This document shows, piece after piece, positions 51,389-60,914 of a stretch of 64,000 nt of DNA. Below the pieces are notes generated by a model. That model saw nothing but the letters and a program-made list of their open reading frames with translations, searched no databases and was not told where the DNA came from. Source of the DNA: CAWUEX02 sp038148375 (GTDB lineage Bacteria; Pseudomonadota; Alphaproteobacteria; Rhodospirillales; Rhodospirillaceae). How positions within the stretch are numbered: position 1 is the first letter of the stretch; every line of letters begins with the position of its first letter. Made by a program: the position numbers and the translations under genes. The DNA lies in contig JAYQVH010000006.1 of NCBI GenBank assembly GCA_038148375.1, positions 1 through 64,000 of the forward strand, in the 5' to 3' direction.

Positions 51389-52201
51389 CGCAGCCATAGC
51401 AGTTTGCGGATCAAGCTTTGCGCCGTACCAGGATATGCCGAAATGCAGGTGGGGACCGTTGGTGCGCCCAGTCATGCCGATGGCGCCGATCACATCGCCC
51501 TGACGGACGCGTTGACCCAATGACACGTTGATTTCATTCATATGAATGTAGACGGAATCCAACCCAAAACCGTGATCAATCATGATGGTTTTTCCGGTGA
51601 GGACCATGCCGTCATGGACCAGACTGACAATGCCGTCGGCGGTGGCCCGGATCGGCGTACCGATCGGTGCGGCGATGTCCAAACCTGAATGGGGCGAGCG
51701 CGGCTGTCCGTTGAGAATACGCTGACTTCCGAATACACCTGATATGCGCCCCTCCGCCGGCAGGAGAAACCCCGTCTCAAAAAATGGCAGCGGTTCGGTC
51801 CTGTTGCGCGCCGCCACGATCATGCCGCCTTCGGCGCGCATGCGCTTCACCGTCTCTGGATCAGGCGTGACAGTGTTCTGCGGCAGTCCATCGACCCGCT
51901 CAACAATCCAGTCCCGCGGCGCAACGATAAGCGTTTGCGTCGTCACGGACCCGTCGGGAAACTTCGCCTCCAGCGCCGCCGATGACTTAGCGTCGCGGTC
52001 GAGACCGAACACAAACCGCCCCCGCTCCGAAACGGACACCGCCCGGCCTTCGAGAGCCAGTTGAGTGCCCGGAGGCACCGTGCCAAAGACAAGGCCGCCC
52101 TGCTCCATCCGGCCATCAAGAGCAATGCCTTCAGCCTGCGCGAACGCGCCTACGCCAAAACTGAGAAACAGACCTAGAACGGACCACCGAGCCATATTCA
52201 C
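51359..52201 (-). CDS. M23 (LytM-type) peptidase, secreted
   Basis: 280-residue envelope metallopeptidase with a signal peptide (cut near AQA). The C-terminal M23 domain has the zinc residues in PHSGLDIAAPIGTPIRA (HxxxD) and NGPHLHFGISW (HxH), plus the usual GVFGSQRILNG and IDHGFGLDSVYIHMNE. It should cut or regulate cutting of peptidoglycan cross-links. The start is a GTG whose first base is the last base of the xseA stop (TAGTG), with GGGAG nine bases before; an ATG two codons on is the alternative. Confidence 0.9.
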   Translation of the reverse strand: MNMARWSVLGLFLSFGVGAFAQAEGIALDGRMEQGGLVFGTVPPGTQLALEGRAVSVSERGRFVFGLDRDAKSSAALEAKFPDGSVTTQTLIVAPRDWIVERVDGLPQNTVTPDPETVKRMRAEGGMIVAARNRTEPLPFFETGFLLPAEGRISGVFGSQRILNGQPRSPHSGLDIAAPIGTPIRATADGIVSLVHDGMVLTGKTIMIDHGFGLDSVYIHMNEINVSLGQRVRQGDVIGAIGMTGRTNGPHLHFGISWYGAKLDPQTAMAALPAVQQAVE

Positions 52202-53628
52202 TAAAGCAGACTCCCTTGTTTGGACTCTTTGCCATCGGATTTCGGTTTTTTCGTGGTGCGTCTTGGCGCCGGCGCCTCGCCACCCACGACGACCCCAACC
52301 TTGCCGTCACTGAACTCGACGGACCAAGTTGCACCTGCGTCTGCGCCGGCGACGGCTGTCACCGCGTTACCGGCTGTATCCGTCACCAGCGCATACCCAC
52401 GTTCCAGGACCCGTTTCGGAGACACGGACTCGAGCCTGGCAAACAGACTTTCCAGTCTTTCTCCGGCACGATCCGAAGAGCGTTTCAACGCGGATCCTAG
52501 ACGCGCACCCCAATCCTTGACCGCTTCCTCATAGCGTTTCACGTCACGGCTGAGATGCGCGGGTTTGAGCCCCGCCGCAGCAAGCGACAAATCCTGCGTT
52601 TTGGTGGCAATGAATCGCGCCGGCCCGGATGCTAAACGCTCCGTGAGACCGTCCAAATCCTGCTGACGCTGCTCGACCAGCTGAGTGAGATTAGGCAAGC
52701 CGCGTGAGAGCCCCTCAAGGTGAATACGCTGCTCCGTTAGCATCCGGTTGAGACCCTGGCCGAGACGCGCCGTGCGTTCCTGCACTTGCGCCGCAAGTTC
52801 CATGCGCACCGGCACCGCCATCTCCGCGGCAGCGGTAGGAGTCGGCGCACGGCGGTCGGCGGCATAATCAATGAGCGTGGTGTCGGTTTCGTGACCTACC
52901 GCAGAAATGAGAGGGATAACCGACTCAGCCGCGGCTCGAACTACGATCTCTTCATTGAAGGCCCACAAATCTTCGAGAGACCCGCCTCCGCGTGCAACGA
53001 TCAGCACATCGGGTCGCGGAATCTTGCCACCGGATGTGAGTCCGTTGAAACCGCTGATCGCAGCAGCGATTTCCCCTGCCGCCCCTTCTCCCTGGACACG
53101 CACCGGCCACAGGATCACGTGGCGGGGGAAGCGGTCCTGCAGGCGATGCAGAATATCGCGAATCACGGCCCCGGTCGGCGACGTCACTACGCCAATGACT
53201 TCAGGAAGGCGCGGCAACGCGACTTTTCGATCCTCTCCGAACAGACCTTCGGCGGCCAGGGCTTTCCGCCGGTCTTCCAGCAGCTTGAGCAGCGCGCCCT
53301 CGCCAGCCAGTTCGAACGATTCGATAATGATCTGGTATGAGGATCGGCCCGGATAGGTCGTCAGCTTGCCCGAGGCAATGACCTCCATACCCTCTTCCGG
53401 CCGATGCGGCTGTTTTGACATGTTGCCGCGCCAGATGATGGCGTCGATGACCGCGCGATCATCTTTGAGCCGCAAATAGCAATGTCCAGATGCAGCGACT
53501 TTCGGTTGGGAAATCTCACCGCGGATGCGTACATACCCGTAGGCGTCCTCAACCGTGCGTTTGAGCGCGGCCGAAATCTCGGACACGGAAAATTCTGGAA
53601 CGTTTACGGCTGTCGGTGAGTCGGACAT
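52201..53628 (-). CDS. xseA: Exodeoxyribonuclease VII large subunit
   Basis: 475-residue large subunit of exonuclease VII, which degrades single-stranded DNA. The N-terminal OB domain shows VRIRGEISQPKVAASGHCYL and LKDDRAVIDAIIWRGN. The catalytic region has GVVTSPTGAVIRDILHRLQD, DVLIVARGGGSLEDLWAFNE and SAVGHETDTTLIDYAADRRAP. A coiled-coil middle and a Lys-rich tail follow. The small subunit is not in the window. Confidence 0.95.
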   Translation of the reverse strand: MSDSPTAVNVPEFSVSEISAALKRTVEDAYGYVRIRGEISQPKVAASGHCYLRLKDDRAVIDAIIWRGNMSKQPHRPEEGMEVIASGKLTTYPGRSSYQIIIESFELAGEGALLKLLEDRRKALAAEGLFGEDRKVALPRLPEVIGVVTSPTGAVIRDILHRLQDRFPRHVILWPVRVQGEGAAGEIAAAISGFNGLTSGGKIPRPDVLIVARGGGSLEDLWAFNEEIVVRAAAESVIPLISAVGHETDTTLIDYAADRRAPTPTAAAEMAVPVRMELAAQVQERTARLGQGLNRMLTEQRIHLEGLSRGLPNLTQLVEQRQQDLDGLTERLASGPARFIATKTQDLSLAAAGLKPAHLSRDVKRYEEAVKDWGARLGSALKRSSDRAGERLESLFARLESVSPKRVLERGYALVTDTAGNAVTAVAGADAGATWSVEFSDGKVGVVVGGEAPAPRRTTKKPKSDGKESKQGSLL

Positions 53629-53643
53629 TTATCCGTCGCGTCG

Positions 53644-54099
53644 CTATGACTTATCTTTATAGACGTAAATTTGCAGAGTGGCCGACCGGATACGGTGCTC
53701 CTCCGTGCCGCCTTCGAGACTCAGAATAAAAGCCTCAACCTTTTGATGATGGCGGCGCAGCTGATCCATTTTATCAATGGCATCTTTGCGCAAAGTGCCG
53801 ATCTCGCCGTGCTCCGTGATCACCCGGGCGGTACTGGCTGCACCCGGACCGCCGTGGTGAAAATCGATATCGACCGGCATGCCTTCGACGCACTGCGCAA
53901 GAGCCTGTTGCCGGGACGTATGGTCAGCATTCATTTGGGTCTCGCCGACGACAGGCCACTCAAGCACTTCAATCGTATCGCTGTGCGGCGGCGGCACCAG
54001 CCCGGCAATGCGTCCGTCATCCTCCGCGCGGCGTTGCAACCAGGCGCGGGCGATGAAAAACAACACGACCAGAGCTATGATCCAGACAATAAGACTCAT
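53644..54099 (-). CDS. Uncharacterised membrane-anchored protein
   Basis: 151-residue protein with one N-terminal helix (MSLIVWIIALVVLFFIARAWL) and a soluble domain. The part GMPVDIDFHHGGPGAASTAR with VITEHGEIGTLRKDAIDKM vaguely resembles a HIRAN-type small beta domain, but the match is weak. It lies between xseA (15 bases after it) and the orphan binding protein (five bases before it) on the same strand. Function unknown. Confidence 0.7.
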   Translation of the reverse strand: MSLIVWIIALVVLFFIARAWLQRRAEDDGRIAGLVPPPHSDTIEVLEWPVVGETQMNADHTSRQQALAQCVEGMPVDIDFHHGGPGAASTARVITEHGEIGTLRKDAIDKMDQLRRHHQKVEAFILSLEGGTEEHRIRSATLQIYVYKDKS

Positions 54100-54104
54100 A
54101 TCGG

Positions 54105-55652
54105 TCAGTCCTGTGGGCCAGCCTCAGAGGCCGGCGAGAGCGTGTCATAGGACACTACATTGTTAACGACAGTCAAACCTGAGACACCGGGAGCCAACCC
54201 TGCGAACCGGGGCGCCTGATACATAAATAGCGCAGCCCAGTCATTGCGGTAAAAAGCCATCACGTCCTGGCGCAATTTGAGGTTCAGCGCGGGATCGAAT
54301 TCGGTCTGCGCCGCTGTAATCAACGGCATAACGGCTTGATTGCAGTACCACGGCTTGGACCACAAGCAAGAATGCGTATCAAGCGCGCGCAGAACCTCTG
54401 AGGTCGGTTCGTGATTGTAGTGCAAAGCAAAGGCCTGGCCGTTCCAGGTGCCCTCAACGACGTTGCGGATCAACTGATTGACGTTGACTGTCTGCACCTC
54501 CATGCGCACGCCGACCTGGCCTAGAAACTGAGCCACGGTAAGATTGACCGCGCTGTCGTTCGCGCTCGATCCGGCGGAGCCTTCGACAACGATATCGAAG
54601 CCGTCCGCGTAACCGGCTTCCACTAGCAATGCCTTTGCACGGTCTGGATCATACGGGATCGGCGGGAGATCCGGATTGAAGCCGTATACCTTCGGCGGCG
54701 CGGGCTGCGTAGCCGGAATTGTCGCGCCATCGAGCAAGGCTTCGATAATGGCGTCGCGGTCGACCGCAAGATTAAGCGCCTCGCGCACGCGGATATCGTC
54801 AAGCGCCGGTTCGCGTCCGCCGATGAAGTTGTACGCCCAGATCGCAGCATCACGCCAGCTGACGGATGTCCCACCGGCACTGCGGATGGTGCGCGCCTCT
54901 TCCGGCCCAAGCGACAAAGCCACATCTAGCGCCCCGGCGTTCACCGAAAGTGCGCGTGTGGCGTTGTCCGGCACGCCAAGAATTTCGAGGCTGTCAGCAA
55001 TGGGCGCCCGCCAGCCGTCGCGAAAGGCGCGAAACATGACGCGGGCGGGCCCGATGTCGTCGACGATGAACGGGCCCGTGGCGATTGGGTCTGCCGCAAA
55101 GCCTTCGAGGCCGAGCGCTGCGAAGTGATCGGGCTCGACCATATACAGCTGCGGGAAAAAGCGCGGCAGCAGCGGCGTCGGCACGGACGTCGTGATTTCA
55201 ATCGTGTGGTCATCTAGCGCGCGGGCGCCGGCGAGAAAGCTCATCATTCGGCCGACGACTTCCCGCGCCGCCTGTTCGCTGCGCAAGAAATTTACGGCAA
55301 ACACAGCCGCGTCGGCGGTAAACGGCCTCCCATTTGAAAATGTCACGTCGTCGCGCAGATGAAAAACCCAGGTCAGCGGGTCGATGTTTTCCCAGGATTT
55401 GGCCAGAGCCGGTTGAACATCACCGTTTTCATCAATGGCCGTGAGACCATCGAACACCGCACTCCATGTGTATACGTATGGAAGGCCGGTGTTGCGGTAG
55501 GGATTGAATTGGCTGGGCGGTAGGTTTGTGACTGCCAGCCGGATTTCGCTTTGTGCATGTGGCGTCGACACCTTCCCCACTGACAACAGCGCGAATGCCA
55601 ACAGAAAAATCCACAATCGGGCCGAAGCGTAGGCGGCGCAACCCGGCCGCAT
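54105..55652 (-). CDS. ABC transporter substrate-binding protein, SBP_bac_5 (second orphan)
   Basis: 515-residue periplasmic binding protein with a signal peptide (hydrophobic WIFLLAFALLSVG, cut after PHAQ). Landmarks are LAKSWENIDPLTWVFHLRDD, VTFSNGRPFTADAAVFAVNF, VREALNLAVDRDAIIEALLD and YDPDRAKALLVEAGYADG. The C-terminal part has SCLWSKPWYCN, paralleling the cysteine pattern of the copy at 27005. The start at 55652 was chosen because earlier in-frame starts overlap the upstream methyltransferase and put the signal too deep. No permease or ATPase genes are nearby. Confidence 0.88.
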   Translation of the reverse strand: MRPGCAAYASARLWIFLLAFALLSVGKVSTPHAQSEIRLAVTNLPPSQFNPYRNTGLPYVYTWSAVFDGLTAIDENGDVQPALAKSWENIDPLTWVFHLRDDVTFSNGRPFTADAAVFAVNFLRSEQAAREVVGRMMSFLAGARALDDHTIEITTSVPTPLLPRFFPQLYMVEPDHFAALGLEGFAADPIATGPFIVDDIGPARVMFRAFRDGWRAPIADSLEILGVPDNATRALSVNAGALDVALSLGPEEARTIRSAGGTSVSWRDAAIWAYNFIGGREPALDDIRVREALNLAVDRDAIIEALLDGATIPATQPAPPKVYGFNPDLPPIPYDPDRAKALLVEAGYADGFDIVVEGSAGSSANDSAVNLTVAQFLGQVGVRMEVQTVNVNQLIRNVVEGTWNGQAFALHYNHEPTSEVLRALDTHSCLWSKPWYCNQAVMPLITAAQTEFDPALNLKLRQDVMAFYRNDWAALFMYQAPRFAGLAPGVSGLTVVNNVVSYDTLSPASEAGPQD

Positions 55653-55704
55653 GTCGGCAGGTCTTTCCAAGGTCCGTGCCGCGTGAGGCCTGCGCCAGAT
55701 CACT

Positions 55705-57327
55705 CTATGCACCTCGTTTTTGCAAAATGAAATCATACATAGACATAAACGTTTCAGGGTACTTCCGCTCAAACTTTTCCCAGATCGACAAATCCAACGC
55801 ATACGGATCATCGGATGTGAATTCTCGGTATCGCTCCCAGACATGCTGCGGAAGATTACAAAATCCGCAGAAATCGACATCGAACGGCGCGATCCATTCA
55901 GCGAGGCTCGTTGGCGTAAAACTCACTTCATGTACGTGGAACAATAAGTCCCGAAACATAGACATCGAATAAAAGTCAATGAACGACGTAAGTCGCACGA
56001 AAAATGGGTCCGGAAGGCGTCGCGAAAGGCCGCTGTCTATGATCTGCCTTCGCGCACTTCGTAATTGACGCGCACTGGTGTCCTTGACCACTGCAACATT
56101 TTCGTCGCGCCATTTTTTGATCCCGACTCGCGCGTACGTGCTGTACAAACCGAGGTGAATAAGACCACCCGGCCTACAGACCTCAATGAGCGCGGCGAGA
56201 CCCGCCGCAGGGTCGGCCATGTGGTGCAGGACTCCGGTACAGTCGATAAGGTCGTAGTGTCGGTTTAGAACTGGCAACTCCAACACATCGCCCTGCACGA
56301 ATTCGATATTGGCGGCACCGTACTCCTCAGCCATGCGCGAAGCATAGCTCAGGCTGGCCGAAGAAAGGTCGACAGCTGTTATCTTCGATCTCGGCCATGA
56401 CATGCTGCGGATGATCGGAAGCATGCCGGTTCCACAACCAGCGTTAAGAATGGCGATCTCGTCACTCGCAGCGAACGCGTCGCGGTCGACGGACGGGACC
56501 GCAGGCATGATGACCTCCAGAGGCGATTCAGGTTCGAAAAACGGGATGCGCGTCCACCTAGGATACGGATTTTCTTCATATTGCGTCCGAACGCGCGCAG
56601 AAAAATCGTTCTCGAGAGGCGTAACGGTAGAAAGTGACGCACGGATTTTGCGTTCTTTTTCCCGGTTTTCGATCTGCTGGCGCATGACGCAGTGAATCGG
56701 TGCGTCTTCGTCTTCGAACCAGGGTGCGCGCCGGAGCTTTTTCACAAGACCCGATGACTCGAGCGATCTATAGCATGCCAGCAGCGCTACCGATGACATA
56801 CTCAACTGATCGGCGGCCGCGGAGGCGATGGCCGACTCCAAGATATCAACCTGAAGGCTTTCCTGCGCAGACTCGTAGTAGATGTACTCGGTCAGAAAGG
56901 ACTGGACCGCAATCGATGCGATCGCAGCGCTATGCTCCTGCCCCAGTTCGGTCTCTGGTTCGCGAACCAAAGACAAGTACTTGCGGCGCAGGAAGGTCGC
57001 CAATCGCTCAATAGCGAAGTTTCTAAGAAAGAGAGACCTGAAAGCCACCTGCGTCAGCGGCGATGTTATAAAGCGCAGCGCAACGCCTTGGTCGAAAAGC
57101 GCTTCAAGAGTTCGCTCGTCCCCCTGCCCCGCCGCCGCCAAAAGACCCGCGAAATCCTGATCTTTCTTGAGTAGGGTCAGGATGACGTCTTCAGAGTTCG
57201 GGACGTCGAAAGGGGTTTCGTCAAGGTAACGCGCGATGATCGCGTCAGCGTCGGCGGGAACCGGGCGACCGCCGATAATTGCGTCACATAAATCCGCGAC
57301 ACGCACGGGAGAATAGAGTTCGCTCAT
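55705..57327 (-). CDS. Large methyltransferase with N-terminal helical domain
   Basis: 540-residue protein. The C-terminal half is a class I methyltransferase: ILNAGCGTGMLPIIRSMSW (residues ~293-311), KITAVDLSSASLSYASRM, then YDLIDCTGVLHHMADPAAGL. The first ~250 residues are helical and resemble the N-terminal parts of TPR-like methyltransferases, with RTQYEENPYPRWTRIP as a typical linker. Such proteins occur in glycan or cell-surface modification. It is divergent from purD. With the next two genes it sits where purD and xseA are often neighbours, so this may be a local insertion. Confidence 0.85.
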   Translation of the reverse strand: MSELYSPVRVADLCDAIIGGRPVPADADAIIARYLDETPFDVPNSEDVILTLLKKDQDFAGLLAAAGQGDERTLEALFDQGVALRFITSPLTQVAFRSLFLRNFAIERLATFLRRKYLSLVREPETELGQEHSAAIASIAVQSFLTEYIYYESAQESLQVDILESAIASAAADQLSMSSVALLACYRSLESSGLVKKLRRAPWFEDEDAPIHCVMRQQIENREKERKIRASLSTVTPLENDFSARVRTQYEENPYPRWTRIPFFEPESPLEVIMPAVPSVDRDAFAASDEIAILNAGCGTGMLPIIRSMSWPRSKITAVDLSSASLSYASRMAEEYGAANIEFVQGDVLELPVLNRHYDLIDCTGVLHHMADPAAGLAALIEVCRPGGLIHLGLYSTYARVGIKKWRDENVAVVKDTSARQLRSARRQIIDSGLSRRLPDPFFVRLTSFIDFYSMSMFRDLLFHVHEVSFTPTSLAEWIAPFDVDFCGFCNLPQHVWERYREFTSDDPYALDLSIWEKFERKYPETFMSMYDFILQKRGA

Positions 57328-57453
57328 GGATTGGGTGCTTCTCAGCGGCTACGGTGTTTGACTCGGGGGCAGTCTAGCGCTTACTGGTCAAGGGTCTATG
57401 TATAAATCCCTTTGACTGAATACTCGGGCTGACGTCGCGATGGAGTTGTCAAA

Positions 57454-58737
57454 ATGAAAGTGCTGGTGGTCGGCGGCGGAGGCCGGGAACATGCGTTGTG
57501 CTGGGCGATCGCAGCGTCTCCTTTGTGCGACAAGCTCTATTGCGCGCCCGGCAATGCGGGAATTGCGCGCGAGGCAGAGTGCATTGCCATCGGCGCCGAA
57601 GATATCGACGCCCTGGTCGCTTTCGCGAATGGCAACGCCATCGATTTCGTCGTCGTCGGACCGGAAGCACCGCTGGTGCTCGGCCTGGCCGATGCATTAA
57701 CCCAGGCGGGGATCAAGGTATTCGGCCCGAGCGCGGCTGCGGCACAGATCGAAGGCTCAAAGGGCTACATGAAGGACCTGCTGGCCAAGAGCGGCGTGCC
57801 GACGGCAGCCTACGGCCGCTTCACCGACATCAATGCGGCCAAGGCATATATCGCCGAACAGGGCGCACCGATTGTCGTAAAGACCGACGGGCTCGCGGCG
57901 GGCAAAGGCGTTATCCTCTGCGATACGGTCGAGGACGCCTACGCCGCTGTCGACACGATGATGTCGGACAAAGCCTTCGGCGATGCCGGGGATGAAATCG
58001 TCATTGAGGAGTTCCTCGATGGCGAAGAGATCAGTTTCTTTGCCCTCGTAGACGGCACGCACGCCCTACCCCTGATCTCCGCACAGGATCACAAGGCCGT
58101 CGGCGATGGCGACACCGGACCGAACACGGGCGGCATGGGAGCGTATTCGCCGGCGCCGGTCATGAACGATGCGCTTGAAGCAGAGATCATGGAGACGATC
58201 ATCGCGCCGACGGTCAAAACCATGGCCGACATGGGCACGCCATATGTAGGCGTACTGTTCGCCGGACTGATGATCACGCCGAAAGGTCCAAAGATTCTTG
58301 AATACAATGTGCGCTTCGGCGATCCGGAATGTCAGGTGCTGATGCGGCGCCTTAAATCCGACCTCTTGCCGGCCTTGATCGCGTCTGCCGACGGCCAGCT
58401 CGACTATTTCGATCTACGCTGGCACGATGACACGGCGATGGTGGTTGTACTGGCTGCCAACGGATATCCGGGCGCATACGAAAATGGCACCGAGATTAAA
58501 GGCGTTGAATCGGCCGAGGCGATGGACGGCGTGGTTGTTTTCCACGCCGGCACCAAGGCGGATGGCGGAAAGCTGCTCGCCTCGGGGGGACGCGTCCTCG
58601 GCGTGACGGCCTTGGGAGCCTCAGTCACGGAAGCTCAGAACAACACATACGCTGCCGTAGATGCTATCGATTGGCCGGGCGGATTCTGCCGCCGTGACAT
58701 CGGCTGGCGTGCGGTCAAACGCGAACACAACGCGTAA
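57454..58737 (+). CDS. purD: Phosphoribosylamine-glycine ligase
   Basis: 427-residue ATP-grasp enzyme of purine synthesis (second step), cytoplasmic. N-terminal MKVLVVGGGGREHALCWAI, then FVVVGPEAPLVLGLADAL, APIVVKTDGLAAGKGVILC, EISFFALVDG and DTGPNTGGMGAYSPAPV, and YNVRFGDPECQVLM near the end. GGAG is eight bases before the ATG. Length is normal. Confidence 0.96.
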   Translation: MKVLVVGGGGREHALCWAIAASPLCDKLYCAPGNAGIAREAECIAIGAEDIDALVAFANGNAIDFVVVGPEAPLVLGLADALTQAGIKVFGPSAAAAQIEGSKGYMKDLLAKSGVPTAAYGRFTDINAAKAYIAEQGAPIVVKTDGLAAGKGVILCDTVEDAYAAVDTMMSDKAFGDAGDEIVIEEFLDGEEISFFALVDGTHALPLISAQDHKAVGDGDTGPNTGGMGAYSPAPVMNDALEAEIMETIIAPTVKTMADMGTPYVGVLFAGLMITPKGPKILEYNVRFGDPECQVLMRRLKSDLLPALIASADGQLDYFDLRWHDDTAMVVVLAANGYPGAYENGTEIKGVESAEAMDGVVVFHAGTKADGGKLLASGGRVLGVTALGASVTEAQNNTYAAVDAIDWPGGFCRRDIGWRAVKREHNA

Positions 58738-58745
58738 TTCAACAT

Positions 58746-59882
58746 ATGTCTGTTTCACCGCATTCGTATTTCTCGCCGTCGTACGCTGCGGCGCGAGACC
58801 GGTTTGTCGCGGCCGCGGACGAGAGCGGGGCGGAAACGGAGCACCACGTCCATCCGTTGAAGGGACCATCGGGCGAGGCGCTATCGCTGGATGTCGCGGC
58901 CTTCGGTCCGGCGGACGCCGCGAAAGTCTTTGTGACCATGTCTGGCACCCACGGCGGCGAAGGATTCCTCGGGTCTGCGGCGCAGGTCGGCTGGCTCAGC
59001 GAGGGGCGGTACCGGGACATCCCGGACGGCCTGCGTGTTGTGTTGCTCCATGCTGCAAACCCGCACGGCTTTGCCTGGCTGCGCCGCGTGACTGAAGGCA
59101 ACATCGACCTCAACCGCAATTTCCTCGACTTCGCCGAACCGCTGCCGGACAAGCCTGAGTACGACAACCTGCATCCAGCGATCTGCCCCGACGACTGGAC
59201 GGACGCGTCGCTCGCCGCGGCTGAGGGCGTGCTCACCGCGTACGCTGAGGAGCACGGCCAGAAGACGCTCAACCGTGTGGTCATGGGCGGACAGTTCAGC
59301 CGCCCAGACGGCGTGTTCTTCGGCGGCACCGCGCCAACGTGGTCGCGCATGAAGATCCTCGACATCTTGAAACGGCATACCGCAGGCGCCCAGCACGTTG
59401 CATTGATCGACTTCCACACCGGTCTCGGGCCGTCCGGTCACGGCGAATGTTATATTGTCGGAAATATCGGCGACCCAGGCGTGGAACGCAGCGAAGACAT
59501 CTGGGGCACGGACGGCGTCGCGATCATGGCGTCGGAACCGGGCCGGCAGACGCACGACGGCTACAACCTGACCGGCATCGCTCGCGAACTGGCACCGGTG
59601 AAGTTTTATGGCAACACACTGGAATTCGGCACGCATCCGCTTGAGACCGTGTACCGCGCCTTGCGCGCCGACAACTGGTTACACCTGCACGGCGACCTCA
59701 ACTCGGACTTCGCGAGACACGTCAAACAAGACTTGAAGGAAGCGTTCTGCCCGGACTCGGCAGAGTGGCGGGAGGCCGTGTACGCGCGCAGCATGGCGGT
59801 ATGGCAGCGCGGGCTGGACGGCCTCAGCGCTCTGGAGGACGGGAGCTACTTACAGAGGTCCGACAGGTTGTCGGATTCCTGA
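58746..59882 (+). CDS. DUF2817 peptidase-like protein (M14-related)
   Basis: 378-residue protein of the DUF2817 family, distantly related to zinc carboxypeptidases. Zinc-site candidates are TMSGTHGGEGFLGSA (HxxE) and a later DFHTGLGPSGHGEC, with NIDLNRNFLDF as the family substrate-binding region. No signal peptide. It starts nine bases after purD and probably shares its transcript. Substrate unknown; its 3' end overlaps the convergent exported-protein gene by 37 bases. Confidence 0.87.
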   Translation: MSVSPHSYFSPSYAAARDRFVAAADESGAETEHHVHPLKGPSGEALSLDVAAFGPADAAKVFVTMSGTHGGEGFLGSAAQVGWLSEGRYRDIPDGLRVVLLHAANPHGFAWLRRVTEGNIDLNRNFLDFAEPLPDKPEYDNLHPAICPDDWTDASLAAAEGVLTAYAEEHGQKTLNRVVMGGQFSRPDGVFFGGTAPTWSRMKILDILKRHTAGAQHVALIDFHTGLGPSGHGECYIVGNIGDPGVERSEDIWGTDGVAIMASEPGRQTHDGYNLTGIARELAPVKFYGNTLEFGTHPLETVYRALRADNWLHLHGDLNSDFARHVKQDLKEAFCPDSAEWREAVYARSMAVWQRGLDGLSALEDGSYLQRSDRLSDS

Positions 59883-60295
59883 TCCATTTCGTCATAGCCG
59901 CCGGCAAGCTCAACGGCGTCGTAGTACCGCGTGTCCGACTTGGACTCGACGAACTCAAGGATATCCAGCGCCAGCTTGCCGCGTTTGTCTTCCTGGAAAT
60001 CCGCCATCGTCAATCTGCGGCCCCATAAATAAAACATGATCTCTTCATGCATTTTCGGCGCGATCCAGCACGCCTGGCGCGCGGTCGAGTTCTCACCGAT
60101 CACAAGGCGCACGGTAATCACTTCATAGCGGATGCCGCGCGGGGTTTGGAACGGCACCATCATGGGGTTGAGCTGAATGTAGCGCCCGACGAACAACCGG
60201 GGGCGGATATCTTCTTCGTCGCTTTGTGCGTGCGCCGGCGCTGCGAAGGCGAGCGCGGCACACATGCCAATGATGATGGAGTAGCGAGATGTCAT
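59846..60295 (-). CDS. Exported uncharacterised protein
   Basis: 149-residue protein with a good Sec signal (MTSRYSIIIGMCAALAFAAP, cut near AHAQ). The mature part has PRLFVGRYIQLNPMMVPFQT and YEVITVRLVIGENSTARQAC. The strand arrangement recalls FliL-type periplasmic domains, but I would not assign it. It lies 17 bases after the tadA coding end on the same strand, and flagellar association is only a guess from the SLT enzyme nearby. Confidence 0.75.
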   Translation of the reverse strand: MTSRYSIIIGMCAALAFAAPAHAQSDEEDIRPRLFVGRYIQLNPMMVPFQTPRGIRYEVITVRLVIGENSTARQACWIAPKMHEEIMFYLWGRRLTMADFQEDKRGKLALDILEFVESKSDTRYYDAVELAGGYDEMDQESDNLSDLCK

Positions 60296-60312
60296 GGACT
60301 CATCCTAACGCG

Positions 60313-60774
60313 CTAACGACGCTCCGCAAAGAACGCCTTGAGCAGCGCCGCCGCATCGGCTTCGCACACGCCGCCAATCACTTCGGGGCGGTGATGGCAG
60401 GTCGGTTGGTCGAATATGCGCGGGCCGTGCTCGACGCCGCCGCCCTTGGGATCATAGGCCCCGAATTCAACCCGGCGCAGCCGGGCGAAGGAGATCGCGG
60501 CGGCGCACATCGCGCACGGCTCGAGGGTGACATAGAGGTCAAACTCCGGCAGACGGACCGACTCGCTGGCCGCGGCGGCTTCGCGCAAGACCAGCACCTC
60601 GGCATGGGCGGTCGGATCGTGGTCCGCCTCGACCCGGTTGCCGGCGCGGGCGACAACCTCGCCGGACGCTGAATCGACCAGCACGGCGCCTACCGGCACC
60701 TCGCCGCGGGACGCAGCGGCACGGGCCTCTTCGAGGGCGAGCGCCATGTAGCTCCGATCGGATGTTTCGGTCAT
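60313..60774 (-). CDS. tadA: tRNA-specific adenosine deaminase
   Basis: 153-residue zinc deaminase making inosine at the tRNA wobble position. The zinc/catalytic motifs are DPTAHAEVLVLREA (HAE) and TLEPCAMCAAAISFARL (PCxxC). FGAYDPKGGGVEHG and C-terminal ALLKAFFAERR are also typical of TadA. The start was set at the ATG at 60774; the longer upstream frame is not part of the family. Its position divergent from the block leading to rluB-rsmD is a common alphaproteobacterial order, here with two extra genes between. Confidence 0.93.
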   Translation of the reverse strand: MTETSDRSYMALALEEARAAASRGEVPVGAVLVDSASGEVVARAGNRVEADHDPTAHAEVLVLREAAAASESVRLPEFDLYVTLEPCAMCAAAISFARLRRVEFGAYDPKGGGVEHGPRIFDQPTCHHRPEVIGGVCEADAAALLKAFFAERR

Positions 60775-60914
60775 GGGCGGACAATCGGGACCCAGGCAGG
60801 TCCCGTCAAGACCGCAGTATTCTGCACTCCCGCGCCGCCGCGGCGGCGGTAAGGTTCTGGTAACCACTGGGGCGTAGAGTTTAGGCGGGACAAAATGTAA
60901 GGGACGGTTCTGCC

